From contig CAJUTQ010000096.1 in the NCBI GenBank assembly GCA_910589265.1, forward strand, positions 1 to 64,000: a stretch of 64,000 nt of DNA. The letters are read 5' to 3'. The position numbers and the translations under genes are program-made. The DNA is from an uncultured Lachnospiraceae bacterium. Its GTDB lineage: Bacteria; Bacillota; Clostridia; Lachnospirales; Lachnospiraceae. The notes beneath the pieces were generated by a model that saw only the letters and a list, made by a program, of their open reading frames with translations, was not told the origin of the DNA and did no database searches. This document shows positions 41,416 to 50,519 of this stretch, in pieces (the stretch's first letter is position 1; each line of letters starts with the position of its first letter).

Positions 41416-42800
41416 GCATAAAGGTCTGGCAGGAGAAACAGAAAAACATTTTCTTTCGCTGCAAGATGCTGAAGCTGTTTTGTAAATCCTTTGCAGCTGA
41501 ATAAGTAATAATAACGAGCTTTCATGGATGTAAAATGGAGGCTCGCTTTTTTTATTTTTATATAATCTTCTACATCCATCAAGGAAGAATAGCTGGCAGA
41601 GGCAAAGAGGGCCTGATTTTCTTCAGGATCAACAGCTACAATAGGAATATAAAGAGAGTCTCCAAAAAGGGGGGATTGATCCCACCAAGAGCCAATTTGG
41701 GCAATTTCCATAGGAAGGAAAGGACAGTAAAGAGATAAGTAATCAGTGCATATTTTCGTAAAAACTTGTTCCATATAAGAGTCTAGACGATCCTCTACAA
41801 ATCGTTGATAGAAAAAGGGCATTCTGCCAGAAGTTATATAGGACATATGAAAAGGCACAAAACGATACCAAAAATAAAACATATAGTTGTTTATTTCATA
41901 AAAATTGTTTTTATTGTCATTGGAAAGAAGAGGAACTCTCTTTTGAATAATTTCAAGGGTTGAGAGATTTTTTAAATACTTTAAAAGAAGTTCTGGTTCT
42001 AAATGGACAGCTTCCGATAGCTCCTGAAGCATCTTTTTGCCAGCAGCCATATTGGTGAGAATTCCATTATACAGTTTTAGATCGCTAAATTCTTGATTCA
42101 GGCAGTAGGCTGGCATTTCCAAAAGGGGACTGTTGTATTGAAAAAAGGCAGAGAGAATATTTTTGTGGATTTCTTTTTCCTGAGAAAAAAAAGAAAAATA
42201 ATAGGGAATTCCTCCAGTAACTCCGTATACCAATGCCTTTTGGGCATGGGAATAGGAGGAAAAGAAAAATCCAGTTTCTTTATATGAAAAGGGCGAAAGC
42301 TTTAAAGATTCTGTACAAAGGCCATAAAGAGGACTTTTTTCACCTAAGACTTTTTGCTCCATAAGGGAGGAGGGAGAACCAATGAACACTAAAAATAAGT
42401 TTGTATTCAAAAAAAACTGCTCCATAAAATGTTGGAATGTTTCAAGACAGTCTGGAATAGAGCTTAATAAGTATTGAAAATTGTCAAAGACAACAACGAT
42501 TTTCTTATTTTGGGCATATGTATTTAGGTTATTCAGAATAGAAGAAAGCTCTGTTAAAGTTGGATGAACAGACAAAGAGGGGGAGATAGAGGAAAACAAT
42601 GCATTGGAAAAGGACGCTAAATTTACATTTTTTGTAGAGTTTAAGGAGGAAAAGAAAATCGTTTTCTTTCCCCGGCAAAATTCATGGATGAGAGTTGTCT
42701 TTCCCACATGCTTACTTCCATAAATAACCGTGAAAATAAAGCGGTTCTCCCGCCAAAGTTCCTGCAAAAGAGTTAGTTCCAGTTCACGTCCCAGGATCAT
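41412..42800 (-). CDS. AAA ATPase (ATPase_2/DUF234 type) with degenerate nuclease-like domain
   Basis: A 462-residue protein: STAND-like ATPase domain (PF01637, about 1-240), winged helix (about 245-310), and C-terminal DUF234 region (about 310-455). It begins ILGRELELTLLQELW; Walker A is YGSKHVGKTTLIHEF (27-41), with H rather than G/R in the loop; Walker B is VVVFDNFQYLL (about 99-109). In DUF234 the restriction-nuclease-like residues (ID near EIDIVA, and GECKW) read YIPIVAV and ASASYS here, so D, E and K are all replaced. The protein probably keeps ATPase activity but not nuclease activity. GGAGGA precedes the ATG. Divergent from trkA. Confidence 0.82.
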   Translation of the reverse strand: MILGRELELTLLQELWRENRFIFTVIYGSKHVGKTTLIHEFCRGKKTIFFSSLNSTKNVNLASFSNALFSSISPSLSVHPTLTELSSILNNLNTYAQNKKIVVVFDNFQYLLSSIPDCLETFQHFMEQFFLNTNLFLVFIGSPSSLMEQKVLGEKSPLYGLCTESLKLSPFSYKETGFFFSSYSHAQKALVYGVTGGIPYYFSFFSQEKEIHKNILSAFFQYNSPLLEMPAYCLNQEFSDLKLYNGILTNMAAGKKMLQELSEAVHLEPELLLKYLKNLSTLEIIQKRVPLLSNDNKNNFYEINNYMFYFWYRFVPFHMSYITSGRMPFFYQRFVEDRLDSYMEQVFTKICTDYLSLYCPFLPMEIAQIGSWWDQSPLFGDSLYIPIVAVDPEENQALFASASYSSLMDVEDYIKIKKASLHFTSMKARYYYLFSCKGFTKQLQHLAAKENVFLFLLPDLYA

Positions 42801-42868
42801 CGTTTCGTCCTCCAGTCATATTGTTTTGTTTGCTATTATTTTACCATACAAAGACAGGTAAGGAAAGC

Positions 42869-42896
42869 TTGCAAATTTTAATACGTATAGTATAAT
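42869..42896 (+). promoter_or_regulatory. Sigma-A promoter of trkA-trkH
   Basis: TTGCAA (42869-42874), 16-nt spacer, TATAAT (42891-42896). No c-di-AMP riboswitch was recognised in the 51-nt leader. Confidence 0.6.
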
Positions 42897-42947
42897 GAAC
42901 AATAATGAAACATATTTAAGATAAAAGATAAATATACGGAGGATGCT

Positions 42948-44309
42948 GTGAATATTATAATTGTTGGCTGCGGTAAGATAGGACGTACATTGACAGAGCA
43001 GCTTTGTAAAGAGGGACATGATATTTCAATCATTGACGAAAAGAAAGAGTTAGTGGAAAACATAGCCAATAAGTTTGACGTTCTAGGCGTAATTGGAAAT
43101 GGGGCAAGTTACACAACCCAAGTGGATGCTGGAATTGAAGGAGCGGATTTGCTGATTGCTACGACAGGAATGGATGAGCTGAACTTGCTATGCTGCTTAA
43201 TTGCTAGAAAAATTGGAAAATGCCATACTATATCTAGAGTGAGAAACCCTGTGTATGGAAGGGAGATTGGCATTATTAAAGAAGAGCTGGGACTCTCCAT
43301 GATAGTGAACCCTGAGCAGGCAGCTGCCATGGAAATAGCAAGGCTTCTCAGGTTCCCGTCAGCCATTAAAATTGATACCTTTGACAGGGGCAGGATTGAA
43401 TTATTAAAATTCAAAATCAAACAAGGCTCAAAGCTAGATGGGTACCGGTTGATGGATATTTCTACAAAGTTAAAATGCGATGTTCTTGTCTGTACTGTGG
43501 AAAGAGGAGATGAGATACGCATTCCTAATGGACAGTTCCTTCTTCAGGGGAACGATGTAATTTCTATTGTGGCAGTGCCAAAGAAGGCAGGGGAGTTTTT
43601 CAAGAAAATTGGCCTTGGAACGACGAAGGTGAAAAATACTATGCTTGTGGGCGGGGGAAGGATTTCCTTTTATCTTACAAAAGAATTGCTCCACATGGGA
43701 ATCCAAGTGACCATTGTTGAAAAAAATAGGGCAAGGTGTGAGGAGCTAAGTTTGGAATATCCAGAAGTTCTTATTATAAATGGAGATGGCATTGACAGGA
43801 ATCTTTTATGTGAGGAAGGAATAGAGAGAGTAGAATCCTTTGCCGCTTTAACAAATATGGATGAGGAAAATATTTTGCTTTCCCTTTATGCAAAACATCG
43901 ATCCAATGCAAAGCTTATTACAAAAGTTCATAGAGTGGAATTAGATGATGTTATACTGGAGATGGATTTAGGAAGTATCATCTGTCCGAAAAATATTGTG
44001 GCAGAACACATTATACGGTATGTGCGAGCCATGGAGAATTCGGCTAGAAGTAGCAATATAGAGACTTTATATAAAATCATAGAGAACAAGGCCGAGGCCT
44101 TGGAATTTATTATTAGGGAGAGGTCGGCAGTTACTGACGTTCCTCTGGAAAAACTGAATATTAAAGATGGTGTTATTATTGCCAGTATTAAGCACAAGGG
44201 AAATATTGTTATTCCAAAAGGGCAGGACGTTATTCGAGAAGGAGACAGCGTTATTGTTGTTACAATTGACTCAGAAATTGATGATATTGCAGATATACTA
44301 AAGAATTAA
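42948..44309 (+). CDS. trkA: Trk system potassium uptake protein TrkA
   Basis: Cytoplasmic nucleotide-gated regulator of the Trk channel, 453 residues with two RCK halves. The first Rossmann motif is IIIVGCGKIGRTLTEQL (3-19) and the second is NTMLVGGGRISFYLTKELL (about 230-248). Each half ends in a TrkA-C domain (around 140-220 and 370-453: VIIASIKHKGNIVIPKGQDV, seen as VIIASIKHKGN then IVIPKGQDV). It starts with GTG 42948 after GGAGGATGCT. trkH follows 17 bp downstream, so the two form an operon. The second nucleotide site (GGGRIS) departs slightly from GxGxxG. Confidence 0.95.
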   Translation: MNIIIVGCGKIGRTLTEQLCKEGHDISIIDEKKELVENIANKFDVLGVIGNGASYTTQVDAGIEGADLLIATTGMDELNLLCCLIARKIGKCHTISRVRNPVYGREIGIIKEELGLSMIVNPEQAAAMEIARLLRFPSAIKIDTFDRGRIELLKFKIKQGSKLDGYRLMDISTKLKCDVLVCTVERGDEIRIPNGQFLLQGNDVISIVAVPKKAGEFFKKIGLGTTKVKNTMLVGGGRISFYLTKELLHMGIQVTIVEKNRARCEELSLEYPEVLIINGDGIDRNLLCEEGIERVESFAALTNMDEENILLSLYAKHRSNAKLITKVHRVELDDVILEMDLGSIICPKNIVAEHIIRYVRAMENSARSSNIETLYKIIENKAEALEFIIRERSAVTDVPLEKLNIKDGVIIASIKHKGNIVIPKGQDVIREGDSVIVVTIDSEIDDIADILKN

Positions 44310-44326
44310 CAAAGTGGGGATGGCAT

Positions 44327-45763
44327 ATGAATTATTCAGCAGTTATTTATATATTAGGTTGGATTTTGAACTTTGAAGGGTTTTTTCTTCTTTTTCCATG
44401 CATTGTAGCAATTATTTATCGAGAGAAAACAGGTGTTGTTTTTGCTGGCTGTATGCTTCTTTGTCTTTTATTAGGGGCAATGGCAATTCATATTGGCAGG
44501 AAGGATAAGGAATTTTATGCAAAGGAAGGCCTAGTTACTGTTTCCATAGGCTGGATTATTTTAAGCGTTTTTGGGGCGCTGCCTTTTTTTTTAAGCGGAG
44601 AAATCCCCTTTTTTGAGGATGCCTTATTTGAAACTATATCTGGTTTTACGACAACAGGAGCGAGCATTTTGTCTGATGTGGAGGCTTTATCAAAGTGCAG
44701 TCTTTTTTGGAGAAGTTTTACCCACTGGGTAGGGGGAATGGGCGTTCTGGTGTTTGTACTTGCTGTTCTTCCTTTGGCAGGAGGATATAATATGCATTTA
44801 ATGAGGGCAGAAAGCCCTGGCCCTCAAGTAGGTAAACTCGTTCCCAAAGTGCGTTCTACAGCAATGATATTATATGGCATTTATGTATTTTTGACAGCTT
44901 TGGAAGTGCTTCTTCTGCTTTTTGGGGGAATGCCTTTATTCGATGCGTTGACTTTATCCTTTGGAACGGCAGGCACTGGGGGATTTTCTATTAAAAATGA
45001 CGGACTGGCTGGATATACTTCCTATCAGCAGACAATTATTACCGTTTTTATGATTATTTGCGCAACAAATTTTAATGTTTATTACTTTATTTTGATGAAA
45101 AAAGCAAAGCAAATATTAAAATTAGAAGAAGTGATGATATTTTTGGGAATAATACTATTCTCTGCCCTTTTTATTACTTGGGATATACGCCATTTGTTTT
45201 CCAATCTTAGGGAAGCAGGACATCATGCCCTTTTTCAGGTTGCTTCTATACTGTCCACAACAGGCTATTCTACAACCGATTTTAATGTATGGCCAGAAAC
45301 AGCAAAAACAATTTTAATACTTCTTATGTTTACAGGGGGATGTGCCAGCAGTACAAGCGGAGGAATTAAAGTTTCCAGAATGGTCATATGTATGAAAATG
45401 TTAAGAAAGGAGTTAAGTACTTTTACTCATCCAAAAAGTGTTAAGAGTGTCCATATGGAAGGAAGAGCCATTGGCCAGGAAGTACAGTTTTCAGTGGCTG
45501 TTTTTGTTATGACTTTTGCCATGCTTTTCATTATTTCCCTTTTTATTTTGACTTTTAATGAGTTTGATTTTACAACGAATTTTACAGCAGTTGCCACTAC
45601 TTTAGGAAATGTAGGGCCTGGATTTGCAAAGGTAGGGCCTATGGACAATTTTGGAAAATTTTCTGTTTTATCAAAAGTTGTGTTAATGTTTAACATGCTG
45701 GCAGGCAGATTGGAGCTTTTCCCTATTTTAGTCTTATTTTATCCAAAAACATGGAGAAAGTAG
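44327..45763 (+). CDS. trkH: Trk system potassium uptake protein TrkH
   Basis: K+-translocating membrane subunit of 478 residues made of four M1-P-M2 repeats. The pore-loop filter segments are visible: ISGFTTTGASIL (about 104-115), FGTAGTGGFSIKNDG (about 212-226), ASILSTTGYSTTDFN (about 308-322) and ATTLGNVGPGFAKVG (about 425-439), each carrying the filter glycine. GGCVSSTSGGIKVSR-like GGCASSTSGGIKVSRM (about 337-352) is a family hallmark. GGGG precedes the ATG. Works with TrkA encoded just upstream. Confidence 0.96.
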   Translation: MNYSAVIYILGWILNFEGFFLLFPCIVAIIYREKTGVVFAGCMLLCLLLGAMAIHIGRKDKEFYAKEGLVTVSIGWIILSVFGALPFFLSGEIPFFEDALFETISGFTTTGASILSDVEALSKCSLFWRSFTHWVGGMGVLVFVLAVLPLAGGYNMHLMRAESPGPQVGKLVPKVRSTAMILYGIYVFLTALEVLLLLFGGMPLFDALTLSFGTAGTGGFSIKNDGLAGYTSYQQTIITVFMIICATNFNVYYFILMKKAKQILKLEEVMIFLGIILFSALFITWDIRHLFSNLREAGHHALFQVASILSTTGYSTTDFNVWPETAKTILILLMFTGGCASSTSGGIKVSRMVICMKMLRKELSTFTHPKSVKSVHMEGRAIGQEVQFSVAVFVMTFAMLFIISLFILTFNEFDFTTNFTAVATTLGNVGPGFAKVGPMDNFGKFSVLSKVVLMFNMLAGRLELFPILVLFYPKTWRK

Positions 45764-45842
45764 GGGAGGCTGCCTTGACTTTCCAAGGACTTCTTATTAT
45801 GATAACGGATATTAGATTTAGAAACAGAAAGTAGGCGGTTAA

Positions 45843-46247
45843 TTGAATAAATGGAGAGAAAAATTCATGCGTTTTATGAGAGGACGGAGGGGAATGGACG
45901 AGTTGGGACAATTTCTCCTTGTTCTATCAGTTCTTACGATGACGATTACATCAATAACAGGAAGCGCTATTTTTGGTATAACAACTATCCTGATTCTTGG
46001 ATATACCTATTACCGATTTCTATCAAAAAATGTTACAAAAAGGTTCGAGGAAAATCAAAAATTTACCAATGATTGGCTTCGATTTCGATTTTGGCTGCAA
46101 AGTCGAAAAATGCGTTTGAGTATGAGAAAAACCCATAAATATTATAAGTGTAAAGGATGTGGGAAAATCGTCAGGGTACCAAAGGGAAAGGGAAAAATAT
46201 GTATTACTTGTCCAGTATGCGGACATGAATTTGTGAAAAAAACATAA
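45843..46247 (+). CDS. Small membrane protein with C-terminal zinc ribbon
   Basis: A 134-residue protein. N-terminal basic segment (MNKWREKFMRFMRGRRGMDE) is followed by two membrane helices at about 22-40 and 43-60, a basic stretch, and a C-terminal zinc ribbon with CKGCG and CPVCGHEF (about 102-130). Function unknown; similar short proteins are common in Lachnospiraceae. The frame starts at TTG 45843 with AGGCGG 6 nt upstream. ATG 45867, preceded by GGAGAGA, is an alternative but would remove the conserved N-terminal residues. Confidence 0.7.
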   Translation: MNKWREKFMRFMRGRRGMDELGQFLLVLSVLTMTITSITGSAIFGITTILILGYTYYRFLSKNVTKRFEENQKFTNDWLRFRFWLQSRKMRLSMRKTHKYYKCKGCGKIVRVPKGKGKICITCPVCGHEFVKKT

Positions 46248-46314
46248 TAGATGTCTTTCATTTTGTGAAAGGAAATGGGATAGATTACTGTTGAAAGGGG
46301 CCGATGGATTTATT

Positions 46315-47292
46315 ATGGAAGAAATACAATTCATAGAAGGAAAAGAGGTGTTTTCAAAAGTTGGCATTGCTTTTTTCTTGCTACTCATATTGACAGAGAT
46401 TATGGGGCCTCTTTTTTATATAGTCATGGAGCAAAGTGGCATTCAGGAAATAGTGGGGAAATATCATCTGGACTTATTTTTGACCCAGATGCCTATGTAC
46501 TTGGTAGCTGTGCCTATCAGTATATTCGTTTTAAAAGGTCTGCCAGCTCATGGAAAACCAGAAGAACATTCATGGAAAATGAGCAGGCTTTTTGCTTGTT
46601 TCTGTATTTGTATTGGAACAATGTATTTGGGAAATATCATTGGTCAGGCTTTGATGACTCTTATAGGTGTTCTAAAAGGTGGCAAATCAGAAAATCTATT
46701 GGAGAATGTTGTAATGGATACCAATATATGGGGAATCTTACTTATTGTTGTTCTTATCGGGCCAATTTTAGAGGAATACTTATGTAGGAAAGTACTTCTC
46801 GATCGGATTAACCAATATGGTCAAGGAATTTCGGTTCTCGTTTCTGGCCTTATATTTGGTTTGATTCATGGGAACTTTTATCAATTTTTTTATGCCTTTG
46901 GACTGGGTGCTATTTTTGCCTATATTTATGTAAAAACAGGAAAATGGAAATATCCTGTTGTTTTCCATATATTGATTAATTTTATGGGTTCCGTTGTTCC
47001 CTTATTCTTTATTAGGAGACTAGAAACCGTTCTTTCAGATGATATGTCAAAGAGTTTAGGAGAGGTGGTCTTAAGCCTTCTTTTATTACTCCCCTATGCA
47101 GTTATGATAATTGGACTTATTATAACAGGCATTGTATTACTTTTTTGTTTTCGAAAAGAAATTGTTTTTTCTAAAGGAAGTATATGTATTGAAAAGGGAA
47201 AACAGTTTCAAATGATTTTCGTAAATGTGGGTATGATTTTGCTTTTTGTTACATGTGGAATTTTATTTGGGATTTCTACAATAATGTCATAA
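46315..47292 (+). CDS. CPBP family intramembrane metalloprotease
   Basis: A membrane protein of about 325 residues with eight or so helices. The Abi/CAAX-protease motifs are present: GPILEEYLCRKVLLDRI (about 151-167; EExxxR), FGLIHGNFYQFFYAFGLG (about 181-198; conserved His) and VVFHILINFMG (about 216-226; HxxxN). Relatives cleave membrane substrates such as anti-sigma factors or mature peptides; the target here is unknown. The start is uncertain: TTG 46291 adds eight residues, and neither has a strong ribosome binding site at ideal spacing. Confidence 0.87.
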   Translation: MEEIQFIEGKEVFSKVGIAFFLLLILTEIMGPLFYIVMEQSGIQEIVGKYHLDLFLTQMPMYLVAVPISIFVLKGLPAHGKPEEHSWKMSRLFACFCICIGTMYLGNIIGQALMTLIGVLKGGKSENLLENVVMDTNIWGILLIVVLIGPILEEYLCRKVLLDRINQYGQGISVLVSGLIFGLIHGNFYQFFYAFGLGAIFAYIYVKTGKWKYPVVFHILINFMGSVVPLFFIRRLETVLSDDMSKSLGEVVLSLLLLLPYAVMIIGLIITGIVLLFCFRKEIVFSKGSICIEKGKQFQMIFVNVGMILLFVTCGILFGISTIMS

Positions 47293-47426
47293 GAAACAGC
47301 GCCTATGGAAAAAGTTTACATGCTTTTCGTACATTTTTTCTTTCAAGTCACAAATAGGTAGAGAAAAGTGTAAAAATTCAATTTATAATGGGTAATATTG
47401 GAATTCTAATTTGAGGACGTTTACCC

Positions 47427-48107
47427 ATGGGAATAAAATACGAAGAAGTACTACAGAGAATAAAAGAAGAAAGAAATAGTTTTGGATGGTCTCAGGATAC
47501 AATAAGTCAAAAGCTGAGAATGACACAAAGCCATTACAGTAAAACAGAGTCAGGCAAGAAGCGGTTTTCTTACCAAGAGCTGAGACTCCTTAATGATATA
47601 GGCATTGATCTGGATTATGTATTTACTGGACAAAGGGCTGTGAAAAAGCAGGAATATGATTTATTAGTAAACTGTGGTTCCTATCTCCAAAATATTGTAG
47701 AAGTACTGTATATTGTGGCGCAGCCCTTTTGCAAAAACCTGCCAGTGGGAAAGCGTATAGGATATATGAAGTATATTTTGGCAGAAAGTGGGTCTACAAA
47801 AAGCATTTGGAGATTAATAAGGGAGTATTCAGGTTATACACAGAGGGAGATGGCTGTCCTTTTGGGAATAGATATAAAAAAATACAGGCGCTTAGAGAAA
47901 AAAGAAGTACAGCCAGACAGTGAAATTATTTTAGCTTTGTATAACCAGTTCCACATTTCACCTCTCATGCTTCTTGGAAACTGCGCAGGTTTGTCTAAGG
48001 AAGTATGTGAAATATTGGACTCTTTGGAGGAAAAGACAAGAGGTGAAATGTTACGTTTTCTCCAATATGTATATCATTTGCTTCGCAAACAGGAAGATAG
48101 AGAGTAA
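47427..48107 (+). CDS. Regulator with two XRE-type HTH domains
   Basis: A 226-residue protein with an N-terminal HTH (about 8-62: WSQDTISQKLRMTQSHYSKTESGKK in part) and a second HTH in the C-terminal half (about 126-175: YTQREMAVLLGIDIKKYRRLEKKEV in part). The linker is helical and has no named domain. Two DNA-binding domains in one chain suggest binding to paired sites or as a monomer. An inverted repeat GGGTAA/TTACCC (47391-47396/47422-47427 region) lies just before the start, possibly an autoregulatory site. The stop codon is followed in frame by an open stretch of 70 codons (48108-48317). Confidence 0.82.
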   Translation: MGIKYEEVLQRIKEERNSFGWSQDTISQKLRMTQSHYSKTESGKKRFSYQELRLLNDIGIDLDYVFTGQRAVKKQEYDLLVNCGSYLQNIVEVLYIVAQPFCKNLPVGKRIGYMKYILAESGSTKSIWRLIREYSGYTQREMAVLLGIDIKKYRRLEKKEVQPDSEIILALYNQFHISPLMLLGNCAGLSKEVCEILDSLEEKTRGEMLRFLQYVYHLLRKQEDRE

Positions 48108-48317
48108 AATGGTCAGGGAAAAGTAGAGGTAATTGATTTTAATATATACTACTTTTTGTCTGGACATTTCAAAGGACATACTGTGAAGCTAAATCCTTTA
48201 GATGGAGTATATGATTGTGATGTAAGGCCTAATATGCTCACAGACAAGATGTTGTCATCTCAAATTTGTTCCGTCCATATTTTACTTGTAGAGGATATTT
48301 GGAAATTCGTTAAGTAA
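48108..48317 (+). other. In-frame open stretch after the double-HTH gene; possible gene remnant
   Basis: After the TAA at 48105-48107 the same frame stays open for 69 codons (NGQGKVEVIDF...GHTVKLNPLDG...LLVEDIWKFVK) to a TAA at 48315-48317. The composition looks protein-like, but there is no start codon with a ribosome binding site near its beginning (only an internal ATG), and no family was recognised. It may be a 5'-truncated gene remnant or a formerly fused C-terminus. The remaining gap, 48318-48574, has no ORF but holds the hairpin at 48500-48538. Confidence 0.3.
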
Positions 48318-48499
48318 ATCATTTTTACGATGTTCTTGTCTATGAGTTCAGGAAATGAGTAAATATTGGGATATTCTTTAGAAAATCATAGGCAAAAAAG
48401 CGCTGTATTTTATAGAATACTTCTATTCTTTTGTTGATCTTCCTATGACAATGGGATACAATAGGGAAAGAAAAGCAATATAGCCATTAATAGGAAAAC

Positions 48500-48538
48500 A
48501 AAGTAGTTTGTGTCAGTGCAGCATCCACAAACTGCTTT
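48500..48538 (+). promoter_or_regulatory. 13-bp hairpin upstream of pepF
   Basis: AAAGTAGTTTGTG (48500-48512) pairs with CACAAACTGCTTT (48526-48538) with one G-U pair and a 13-nt loop. There is no T run, so it is more likely a leader structure or operator than a terminator. It ends 48 nt before the pepF start. Confidence 0.4.
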
Positions 48539-48586
48539 AACTATATATGGATTTTTAAAGATAGCTGCACAGAAATGAGGGAATCT

Positions 48587-50251
48587 ATGAAATTTTGCAA
48601 CATGCCCTATGAACGGGTTGATTTGAAAGAGACAGAGAGGGAATTTAAGATCCTTTTGGATGATTTTAAATCATCCAAAAGTGGGGAAGAACAGTTTCAA
48701 GTGCATCAGAGATTTTATGCGCTGACAGATCAGGTAGAAACGATGATGACCATTGCACAAATCCGCCATAACATTGATACAACAGATGAGTTTTACAGTA
48801 AAGAGCAGGATTACTATGATGAAATATCTCCAAAGTATAATAACTATGTTATAGAATACGTAAAACTGATTAACGAATCTCCATTTCGAAAGGAACTGGA
48901 AGAGAAAATCGGTTCTGTTGCATTTAAAAATATGGACCTGGCTCTAAAAGCTTTTGATGAAAAACTCATTCCTCTTATGCAAGAGGAAAATGCTTTGACA
49001 AGCCGTTATGACAAACTTATTGCAGGAGCAAAAATCCAGTGGGAGGGAGAAACTTTAAATCTTTCTCTTATGACTCCTTATACAAAAAGCAATGATCGGG
49101 ATGTACGCAAAAGAGCATGGAAGAAGGTAGATGAGTTTTTTGAAGAAAAGGGAGAAGAGCTGGACGAAATCTATGATAAATTAGTAAAAAACCGGACAAA
49201 GCAGGCCAGGGAGTTAGGATATGAAAATTATCTTCAGCTGGGATATTATAGAATGAAACGAAATTGCTATGACAAGGAAATGGTGGAGAAGTATCGGAAC
49301 CAAATAAAAAAATACTTTGTTCCGTTTGCAGAAAAACTCCATGAAGAGAGAAGAGAGCGTTTAGGCTTGGAACAGCTAAATTATATTGATGAGGGTATAT
49401 ATTTCCTAGAGGGGAACCCAAAACCAACAGGAAGTCCCGAGGAAATCATGGAAGCAGGACAGCAAATGTACAGGGAACTTTCTCCTGAAACAAGAGAATT
49501 TTTTGATTTCATGATGGAAAATCAATTGTTTGACGTATTAGGAAGAAAAAATAAAAAGGCAGGGGGATATATGACTTATCTTCCCGTGTACCACGCTCCT
49601 TTTATATTTGCGAATTTTAATGGGACAAGCGGAGATGTAGATGTAATTACCCATGAATGTGGCCATGCGTTTCAAGGATATTTGTCAGGCAAGGATCCAG
49701 TGAAAGAGCATCGGGATATTACAATGGAGACAGCGGAAATACATTCCATGTCCATGGAATTTTTTACAGAAAAGTGGATGGAAAAATTTTTTGGGGACAG
49801 GGCAGAGGATTACCGAAAAATGCATTTAGAAGATGCAGCGGCCTTTATTCCTTATGGCTGTATGGTAGATGAGTTTCAGCATTTCGTATATGAAAATCCA
49901 GAATGGACTCCTAAAGAAAGGAATGAGAAATGGAAGGAATTAGAGAAAATATACAAACCTCATTTAGACTATACAGGGAGCAGTCGGTTTGCATCAGGAG
50001 GATTTTGGCAAAAGCAGCTTCATATTTATGATTATCCTCTGTATTATATTGACTATTGCCTGGCACAAACTTGTGCTTTACAGTATAAAGCCAAAATGGA
50101 TAAAGACTTCCAGGGAGCTTGGGAAAGTTATTTGAAATTATGTAAACTTTCAGCTAGCGACTTTTTTACTTCCCTAATAAAAGAGGTAGGTCTTCGAAGC
50201 CCTTTTGAAGAGGGATGTGTCCAGGAAATAGTAGAAGGGTTAACGAAATAA
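48587..50251 (+). CDS. pepF: M3 family oligoendopeptidase (PepF-like)
   Basis: Zinc metallopeptidase of about 554 residues that degrades oligopeptides in the cytoplasm. The zinc site THECGHAFQGYL is at about residues 353-364 (HExxH), with the third ligand in TMETAEIHSMSMEFF (about 380-394; E of the GxxxExxS-type helix). The last third, YPLYYIDYCLAQTCALQ and SASDFFTSL, is typical. I chose ATG 48587, as GAGGGA sits just upstream; ATG 48575 is in frame too. Followed by a strong terminator. Confidence 0.94.
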   Translation: MKFCNMPYERVDLKETEREFKILLDDFKSSKSGEEQFQVHQRFYALTDQVETMMTIAQIRHNIDTTDEFYSKEQDYYDEISPKYNNYVIEYVKLINESPFRKELEEKIGSVAFKNMDLALKAFDEKLIPLMQEENALTSRYDKLIAGAKIQWEGETLNLSLMTPYTKSNDRDVRKRAWKKVDEFFEEKGEELDEIYDKLVKNRTKQARELGYENYLQLGYYRMKRNCYDKEMVEKYRNQIKKYFVPFAEKLHEERRERLGLEQLNYIDEGIYFLEGNPKPTGSPEEIMEAGQQMYRELSPETREFFDFMMENQLFDVLGRKNKKAGGYMTYLPVYHAPFIFANFNGTSGDVDVITHECGHAFQGYLSGKDPVKEHRDITMETAEIHSMSMEFFTEKWMEKFFGDRAEDYRKMHLEDAAAFIPYGCMVDEFQHFVYENPEWTPKERNEKWKELEKIYKPHLDYTGSSRFASGGFWQKQLHIYDYPLYYIDYCLAQTCALQYKAKMDKDFQGAWESYLKLCKLSASDFFTSLIKEVGLRSPFEEGCVQEIVEGLTK

Positions 50252-50262
50252 CAAGTTTTTAT

Positions 50263-50300
50263 GGGGAAGGATGCAAGGTTAAGCATTCTTCCCCCTATTG
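50263..50300 (+). terminator. Terminator after pepF
   Basis: GGGGAAGGATGC (50263-50274) and GCATTCTTCCCC (50283-50294) form a 12-bp stem with G-U pairs. The downstream tail is only moderately T-rich. Confidence 0.6.
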
Positions 50301-50438
50301 CTTTGAAAATTCTAGCAAGAATATATGGAAGGGTGAAGGATAATAGGCTGAAATAGACAGTGGTTTGCATTTTTTCAAATAAATTGCACAGAAAATAGGC
50401 AAAGATACTTTTATATTTGTATAAATTTTTCATTAAAT

Positions 50439-50466
50439 TTGACAAGATAAAGTGATAAAATAGTAA
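50439..50466 (+). promoter_or_regulatory. Sigma-A promoter of cstA
   Basis: TTGACA (50439-50444), 16-nt spacer, TAGTAA (50461-50466; TAGTAAT with 16-17 spacing). Confidence 0.55.
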
Positions 50467-50519
50467 TAGGGCAAATGAATATTTTTTGTTCAATAAATGA
50501 AGAAAGAGGAGGAAGGAAT

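Noticed and set aside
42801..42947. c-di-AMP (ydaO) riboswitch before trkA
   Set aside because: The leader is only about 50 nt after the promoter and shows none of the conserved ydaO sequence.
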